From Acidimicrobiia bacterium (GTDB lineage: Bacteria > Actinomycetota > Acidimicrobiia > Acidimicrobiales > Iamiaceae), in NCBI GenBank assembly GCA_019247975.1, contig JAFBAD010000002.1, positions 1 to 17,846 of the forward strand: a DNA stretch of 17,846 nucleotides, written 5' to 3'. The position numbers were made by a program, and so were the translations under genes. Of this stretch, positions 13,698-17,846 are shown in pieces (positions within the stretch are counted from its first letter, which is position 1; the number at the start of each line of letters is the position of its first letter). The notes below the pieces were generated by a model. That model saw nothing but the letters and a program-made list of their open reading frames with translations. It was not told where the DNA came from and did not search any database.

Positions 13698-14630
13698 ATG
13701 GAACCTCGTGCCGACTTCCCGTCCTCCCCGCCGGTGGCGCCCAGCACCACTCCCTCCACCGCATGGGCGCCGCCGTTCGGGACATCTCCCGCGGGTGGCC
13801 CGGTTCCGCGAGAGGAGACGGGCGCGGCCAAGCGACCAGGCCGCGCCCGTCTCGCGCTCGTCGGTGGCGTCGCCGCGACGGCGATGCTCGCCGGGTCGAT
13901 CGGCGGCTGGCTGGCGTCCTCGGAGCACTCCGGGAGCTCGACGCCGACGGTCGCGGTCGATCGCACGAGCATGCAGATCTCGGGCAAGGGCCTCGATGTG
14001 GGTGAGGTCCTGGCCAAGGTCGAGCCGTCGGTGGTCTCGGTCGAGACCCAGATCACCGAGTCGAACCAGGGGCCCTTCGGTGGGTCCGGCACCGCCACCG
14101 GGGCAGGCACCGGGATCGTGCTCGACACCGACGGCACGATCCTCACCAACGCCCACGTGATCGAAGACGCGACCTCGATCGAGGTGACCGTGCCCGGCAG
14201 CGGCTCACCCCGCGCCGCCACGCTGATCGCGTCGGACACCGCCAACGACCTCGCGCTCCTGAGGGTGTCGAACACCGCGGGTCTCGTGGCTGCGCCGCTC
14301 GGCTCGTCGGCCGACCTCCAGGTCGGTGACGACGTCGTCGCCATCGGCAACGCGCTCGCGCTCGAGGGCGGCCTCACCGTCACCGAGGGCATCGTCTCGG
14401 CCACGGGTCGCTCGCTGCAGACCGACACCAGCTCGCTCCACGGCCTCATCCAGACCGACGCGGCGATCAGCTCCGGCAACTCCGGTGGTCCGCTCGTCAA
14501 CGCCAAGGGTCAGGTCGTCGGCATCAACACCGCCGTGGCGACCAGCAGCGGCAGCGTGAGCGCGTCGAACATCGGGTTCGCGATCTCGATCGACCAGGCG
14601 GAGAAGGTGATCAGCGCGATGCGCCGGTGA
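13698..14630 (+). CDS. Membrane-anchored HtrA-like serine protease without PDZ domain
   Basis: A 310-residue protein with a Pro/Ser-rich cytoplasmic N-terminus (1-50), one membrane helix (about 51-73, LALVGGVAATAMLAGSIGGW) and an extracytoplasmic trypsin-like domain. The catalytic triad is visible: H153 in ILTNAHVIED, D184 in DTANDLALLRV and S262 in AAISSGNSGGPL. HtrA/DegP-type proteases degrade or sense misfolded envelope proteins and usually carry one or two C-terminal PDZ domains. Here the chain stops right after the protease domain (FAISIDQAEKVISAMRR), so substrate gating by PDZ is absent. ATG 13698 is chosen over a TTG four codons earlier. The last 20 nt overlap the 3' end of the convergent MATE gene. 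A strong hairpin lies inside the gene at 13815-13853. Confidence 0.9.
   Translation: MEPRADFPSSPPVAPSTTPSTAWAPPFGTSPAGGPVPREETGAAKRPGRARLALVGGVAATAMLAGSIGGWLASSEHSGSSTPTVAVDRTSMQISGKGLDVGEVLAKVEPSVVSVETQITESNQGPFGGSGTATGAGTGIVLDTDGTILTNAHVIEDATSIEVTVPGSGSPRAATLIASDTANDLALLRVSNTAGLVAAPLGSSADLQVGDDVVAIGNALALEGGLTVTEGIVSATGRSLQTDTSSLHGLIQTDAAISSGNSGGPLVNAKGQVVGINTAVATSSGSVSASNIGFAISIDQAEKVISAMRR
13815..13853 (+). repeat. 15-bp perfect inverted repeat inside the protease gene
   Basis: Arms 13815-13829 (GAGACGGGCGCGGCC) and 13839-13853 are exact reverse complements around a 9-nt loop (AAGCGACCA). It covers codons about 40-52, just before the membrane helix. In RNA it would be a very stable GC-rich stem and could slow ribosomes or polymerase there. 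Confidence 0.6.
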
Positions 14631-15915
14631 CGGCCCACGCGCCCTGGTCGAACCGGCGCCGCAGCGGGATCAGCCGAGCGGTCATGAGCACCGCCAGCGC
14701 AGCCCACAGCCAACCGATGCCGGCCCCCGTGACCAGCACCGCGATCGCGGCGATGACGAAGACCCCGAAGGCGGCGACCATCGCCCGGGCCAGGAAGCGG
14801 ACGTCGCCGGCCCCCATGAGCAGGCCGTCGAGCACGAACACCACGCCGTTCACCGGTTGGAGCGCAGCCACCCACCAGAACAGGAAGCCGGCCAGCGACA
14901 CCACCGCCTGGTCGTCGCTGAACAGCTCGCCGAGCCAGGGCCGCAGGGCGACGACGAGCAGCGCGCCGAGGAGACCGGCGCCGAGTCCCCACTGCAGCAT
15001 CCGCCGCCCGGCGCGGTGCGCGCCGTCGACGTCTCCGGCGCCGAGCGCCCGACCGGTGATCGCCTGGCCGGCGATCGCGATGGCGTCGAGGGACAGCGCG
15101 AGGAAGCTCCAGATCTCGAACGCGATCTGGTGCGCGGCGACCTCGATCCGGCCCATGCGGGTGACGACCGCGGTGGCGACCAGCAGCGACCCCCGCAGCG
15201 CGGCGGTGCGGACGAACAGATCCCAGCCGACGCGACCGAGGTGGCGGATCGACGCCGGGTCCGGGCCGAGCGGCACGCCGAGCGACCGGGCCGAGCGGAT
15301 GACGTGCAGGACGTACACCGCGGCGCCCGCGGTCTGCGCGATCACCGTCGACGCGGCGGACGCGCCGATGCCGAAGCCGAGCGCATAGATCAGGAACAGC
15401 TGGATCGCCAGGTTGGCGACCGACGTGGCCACGGCGACGACGAGTGGCGTGCGAGTGTCCTGCAGGCCGCGCAGGTAGCCGGTCCCGGCCATCGTGACGA
15501 ACAGCGCCGGGGTGCCGAGGAGGCTGATGCGGAGGTAGACGAGCGCGTTGGTGCGGACCGCGCCGTCTGCGCCGAGCAGGCCGACGACTGCGGGCGCGGT
15601 GAGCGCCAGCCCGACGCCGACGAAGATCGACAGGACCAGCGCGAGCCACATGCCCTGCAACCCCTGCCGAGCTGCCTCGTGGTGGTCGTCGGCCCCCAGC
15701 AGGCGGGCCACCGCGCCGGTCGTGCCGTAGGCCAGGAAGACGAACAGGAAGTAGGCGGTGAGGAGCACGCTCGACGCGACGCCGAGGCCGGCGAGCTGGT
15801 CTGTGCCGAGGTGGCCGACGACCGCCGTGTCGGCCAGGACGTAGAGCGGCTCGGCGACCAGCGCCCCGAACGCAGGGACGGCGAGTCGCAGGATCTCCCT
15901 GTCGTCAGCGCCCAC
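14611..15915 (-). CDS. MATE family efflux transporter (DinF-like)
   Basis: A 434-residue polytopic membrane protein with about 12 hydrophobic helices, the MATE length and topology. These antiporters use Na+ or H+ gradients to expel cationic drugs or metabolites. Supporting stretches are the N-terminal ILRLAVPAFGALVAEPLYVL followed by ADTAVVGHLGTDQLAGLGVA, the segment GYLRGLQDTRTPL, and in the second half EVAAHQIAFEIWSFLALSLD followed by AIAIAGQAITGRALGAG, all characteristic of the DinF branch. Start GTG 15913-15915 lies 9 nt after the stop of the ABC permease gene, so it is probably the last gene of that operon. Its 3' end overlaps the convergent protease gene by 20 nt. Substrate is unknown. 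Confidence 0.95.
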   Translation of the reverse strand: MGADDREILRLAVPAFGALVAEPLYVLADTAVVGHLGTDQLAGLGVASSVLLTAYFLFVFLAYGTTGAVARLLGADDHHEAARQGLQGMWLALVLSIFVGVGLALTAPAVVGLLGADGAVRTNALVYLRISLLGTPALFVTMAGTGYLRGLQDTRTPLVVAVATSVANLAIQLFLIYALGFGIGASAASTVIAQTAGAAVYVLHVIRSARSLGVPLGPDPASIRHLGRVGWDLFVRTAALRGSLLVATAVVTRMGRIEVAAHQIAFEIWSFLALSLDAIAIAGQAITGRALGAGDVDGAHRAGRRMLQWGLGAGLLGALLVVALRPWLGELFSDDQAVVSLAGFLFWWVAALQPVNGVVFVLDGLLMGAGDVRFLARAMVAAFGVFVIAAIAVLVTGAGIGWLWAALAVLMTARLIPLRRRFDQGAWAVTGASR

Positions 15916-15924
15916 CGACCGGAG

Positions 15925-16722
15925 CTAGTCCACGGCCGTCTTCTTGAGGCGCCGGCCGGTGAGGAGGACGAACACGATCCCCACGACGACGGGCACCAGC
16001 ACGGCCGCGACGATCGTCAGCCCGGCCTGGTCGAGCCGCACCCCCGTGTACTGCGAGACGACCGACCGCGTGTACGCCCGCAGCGAGAGGCGGCTCGCGG
16101 TCTTCGAGGCCTTGGCGACGTAGCCCTCCCACAGGAGGATGTACGCCAGGCCCCACACGAGCGCCCGCTTGAAGCGCAGCCCGAGCGCCACGAACATCCC
16201 GCAGTAGCCGACGACGCCCACCGCGGCCGCGACCGCGGTGCCGCCCACCAATGCGATGCCACCGCCGGTCAGTGCCGCACAGATCACCAGCGGCACGGTG
16301 ACCGCAGGAAGGCAGATCGTCATCGCCGCGCCGGCCGCCGCGGCGGCCACCGTGAGCCGGTTGACCGGTCGCAGCCAGAGGTAGACGAGCGTGCGGTCGT
16401 CGATGAGGTCGCCGAGCGTCGACGACGAGAACACCAGCGTCACCACCGGCACGAGGATCGTGAGGCCGTAGCGGTTGATGAGCTCGGCGCCGTCGTGCAC
16501 CGGGTCGACCGTGTGCTGCAGCCCCACCGCGGCGCCGAGCAGGATCGCTCCGACGCCGAGCGCCATCACCGCGAACACGCGACCGATGGACGCCTGGTTG
16601 CGGAGCATCAGCCGGTAGATCGCCGCGAACGCGCCGGGCGTGCGGGAGGTGCGACCGCGCCGGGGCACCGGCCGCCGGGACCAGGGGCGCACCCGCGCTC
16701 GCGAGCCGAGGACCGCGGTCAC
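15925..16722 (-). CDS. ABC-2 type transporter permease
   Basis: A 265-residue membrane protein with about six hydrophobic segments after a basic N-terminus of about 30 residues. The stretches ILVPVVTLVFSSSTLGDLID and DDRTLVYLWLRPVNRL resemble ABC-2 permeases, where the protein is the membrane partner of a CcmA-type ATPase. Its GTG start overlaps the TGA of the ATPase gene by 4 nt (16719-16722), a strong sign that the two form one complex. The direction is likely export; the cargo cannot be inferred. Family membership rests on topology and context more than on a sharp motif. Confidence 0.8.
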   Translation of the reverse strand: MTAVLGSRARVRPWSRRPVPRRGRTSRTPGAFAAIYRLMLRNQASIGRVFAVMALGVGAILLGAAVGLQHTVDPVHDGAELINRYGLTILVPVVTLVFSSSTLGDLIDDRTLVYLWLRPVNRLTVAAAAAGAAMTICLPAVTVPLVICAALTGGGIALVGGTAVAAAVGVVGYCGMFVALGLRFKRALVWGLAYILLWEGYVAKASKTASRLSLRAYTRSVVSQYTGVRLDQAGLTIVAAVLVPVVVGIVFVLLTGRRLKKTAVD

Positions 16723-17702
16723 GGCCGGCCGACCAGGTAGCGGAAGACCGAGTCGAGGTCGTCGTCGAGGGGGACGACCTCCGAGAGGCGGGCGCCGATC
16801 TCGCGGGCGACCACTGCGACGTTGCGGCGGAACGAATGCACGTCGTTGGTCTCGACCACGACCGAACGCGCGTCGATCAGCTCGAGCCCCATGATCAGGC
16901 CGTCGGCGAGGAGGTGACCGGCGAGCTGGTGCGGGTGGTCACTGGTGATCCGCAGGCGGTGCGGCCGGTCCTCCATCAGGTCGCGGATGGCCCGGAAGTC
17001 ACCCTCGGCAGCGAGCCGTCCCTGCGCGATGACGAGCACGTTGGAGCCAAACCGCTCGACCTCGTCGAGCACGTGGCTCGACACGATCACGCAGCAGCCG
17101 AGGTCGCCGAGCTCGTGGAACAGCCGGGTCATGTGGCGCCGCTGCCGCGGGTCGAGGCCGGTGAGTGGCTCGTCGAGCACGATCACCCGCGGGCTGTGCA
17201 CGATCGCCTGCGCGACCTTGACCCGCTGGCGCATGCCCCGCGAGTACGTGCTCAGGCGGCGGGGGTCACGGTGCTCGAGCTCGACCAGGGCCAGCGCCTG
17301 CTTCGCGGCGCGATCGGGCTTCGGGATGCCGTGCAGCACGCCGGCCATGTGCACGAACTCGAAGGCGGTCTGGCTGTCGAAGACCGTCTCCTGCTGGGGC
17401 ACCAGCCCGATGCGGCGGAGCACCGCGATGTCCGCACGCGGGTCGCGGCCGAGGATGCGCAGCTCGCCCCGGTCGGGCGGGACCAGCCCGGCGAGCAGCC
17501 GCAGCATCGTCGACTTGCCGGCACCGTTCGGTCCGAGCAGCGCGGTGACCCCGGCGCCGAGCGTGAAGCTGACCTCGGACACCGCGACGACGTCGCCGAA
17601 CCACTTCGACACGCCCGAGGCCTCGACCATCGGGCGCGGCTCGAGCGTCGCGCCGATCGCACCCAGGTCGATGGCGCCGGTCCGCGCCGCGGTCGCGGTC
17701 AT
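16719..17702 (-). CDS. ABC transporter ATP-binding protein (CcmA-like, ABC-2 exporter)
   Basis: The 327-residue cytoplasmic ATPase powers the adjacent permeases. Walker A is GPNGAGKST (about residues 57-65), the Q loop is GLVPQQETVF, the signature is YSRGMRQRV (a common variant of LSGGQ in this branch), Walker B is VIVLDEPLTGLD and the switch His is in SSHVLDEVE. A C-terminal domain of about 90 residues follows, as in many exporters with ABC-2 permeases. ATG 17700-17702 is chosen: it overlaps the stop of the upstream permease gene (ATGA at 17699-17702) and gives a normal N-terminus, although the frame continues upstream. Permease-ATPase-permease order with 4-nt overlaps on both sides indicates one operon and a heteromeric transporter. 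Confidence 0.95.
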   Translation of the reverse strand: MTATAARTGAIDLGAIGATLEPRPMVEASGVSKWFGDVVAVSEVSFTLGAGVTALLGPNGAGKSTMLRLLAGLVPPDRGELRILGRDPRADIAVLRRIGLVPQQETVFDSQTAFEFVHMAGVLHGIPKPDRAAKQALALVELEHRDPRRLSTYSRGMRQRVKVAQAIVHSPRVIVLDEPLTGLDPRQRRHMTRLFHELGDLGCCVIVSSHVLDEVERFGSNVLVIAQGRLAAEGDFRAIRDLMEDRPHRLRITSDHPHQLAGHLLADGLIMGLELIDARSVVVETNDVHSFRRNVAVVAREIGARLSEVVPLDDDLDSVFRYLVGRP

Positions 17703-17846
17703 TTGGTCACGGTGAGGTGCTGGTAACGGATGCGGCAGACGAGCGCCCACAGGCCGGACCACACGAGCGCGGCGATGGTCACCGCGTAGATGCTGACCCC
17801 CTGGAAGTGGGCCGACTCGCCGTGGAACCGCTGCACCAGCGCGAGC
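17699..17846 (-). CDS. C-terminal end of an ABC transporter permease (5' end outside window)
   Basis: A minus-strand frame is open from the window edge to the TGA at 17699-17701, encoding 48 residues. They include one hydrophobic helix (VSIYAVTIAALVWSGLWALV) and a short basic tail (CRIRYQHLTVTK), as at the C-terminus of an ABC-2 permease. The stop overlaps the ATPase ATG by 4 nt. The permease call is inferred from the helix and the tight coupling to the ATPase gene. Confidence 0.7.
   Translation of the reverse strand, partial: LALVQRFHGESAHFQGVSIYAVTIAALVWSGLWALVCRIRYQHLTVTK

Noticed and set aside
14857..16740. A 627-codon plus-strand open frame opposite the MATE and ABC permease genes.
   Set aside because: It is highly charged and repetitive and is opposed by two hydrophobic, family-recognisable membrane proteins.
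16719..17702. Degenerate ABC signature YSRGMRQR in the ATPase as a sign of inactivation.
   Set aside because: This form is common in CcmA-like ATPases of ABC-2 exporters, and Walker A, Walker B, Q loop and switch His are all intact.
1..17846. CRISPR arrays, tRNA or rRNA genes, transposases, phage or toxin-antitoxin genes.
   Set aside because: I saw no regularly spaced repeats, cloverleaf-like sequences or characteristic proteins; the gaps between genes are too short to hold such elements apart from the hairpins listed.

Overview
The window is GC-rich (roughly 70 % by eye) and densely packed, with GTG starts outnumbering ATG starts. Several genes have a -10-like hexamer ending only 6-8 bases before the start codon, which implies leaderless mRNAs. 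These traits, together with a PASTA Ser/Thr kinase, GatCAB, an Eis-like acetyltransferase and an SCP2 protein, point to an actinobacterium. Class Acidimicrobiia is my best guess from overall protein character; this is inference and was not tested. No rRNA, tRNA, CRISPR array or insertion sequence was recognised.

Layout. (1) 1-1079: the 3' two-thirds of NAD-dependent DNA ligase ligA, running in from the left edge. (2) 1084-2875, minus strand: a membrane-anchored protein of unknown function followed after 1 nt by a cytochrome P450 with an atypical I helix. (3) 2968-5100: a PknB-type receptor kinase with four PASTA domains, divergent from block 2. (4) 5101-5243: a convergent intergenic region with two strong hairpins, one about 59 nt long; it could be a terminator pair or a small RNA. 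(5) 5244-6411, minus: a TetR regulator and an SCP2 sterol-carrier-like protein. (6) 6470-9967: a 2[4Fe-4S] ferredoxin divergent from tetR, with a near-perfect palindromic operator candidate between them, then gatC-gatA-gatB with overlapping ends. (7) 10025-13562: a DHA2/EmrB-type drug exporter, a second TetR regulator and an Eis-family acetyltransferase, closed by a perfect 47-nt palindrome. (8) 13698-14630: a membrane-anchored HtrA-like serine protease lacking a PDZ domain. (9) 14611-17846, minus: an ABC export cassette (partial permease, ATPase, permease) and a MATE/DinF efflux protein, all overlapping or closely spaced.

How it fits together. The ligA and gatCAB blocks are housekeeping. The right half is rich in export and resistance-type functions: MFS pump, regulator, acetyltransferase, MATE pump and ABC exporter. 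The kinase, HtrA-like protease and anchored unknown protein suggest envelope sensing and quality control. I saw no clearly new multi-gene system. The most interesting signals are structural DNA/RNA elements: the 5151-5234 hairpins, the 6426-6441 operator, the 47-nt palindrome over the stop codon of the Eis-like gene, and a 15-bp hairpin inside the protease gene. The P450 I-helix and the shifted cysteine in the ligase zinc finger are also worth a second look.
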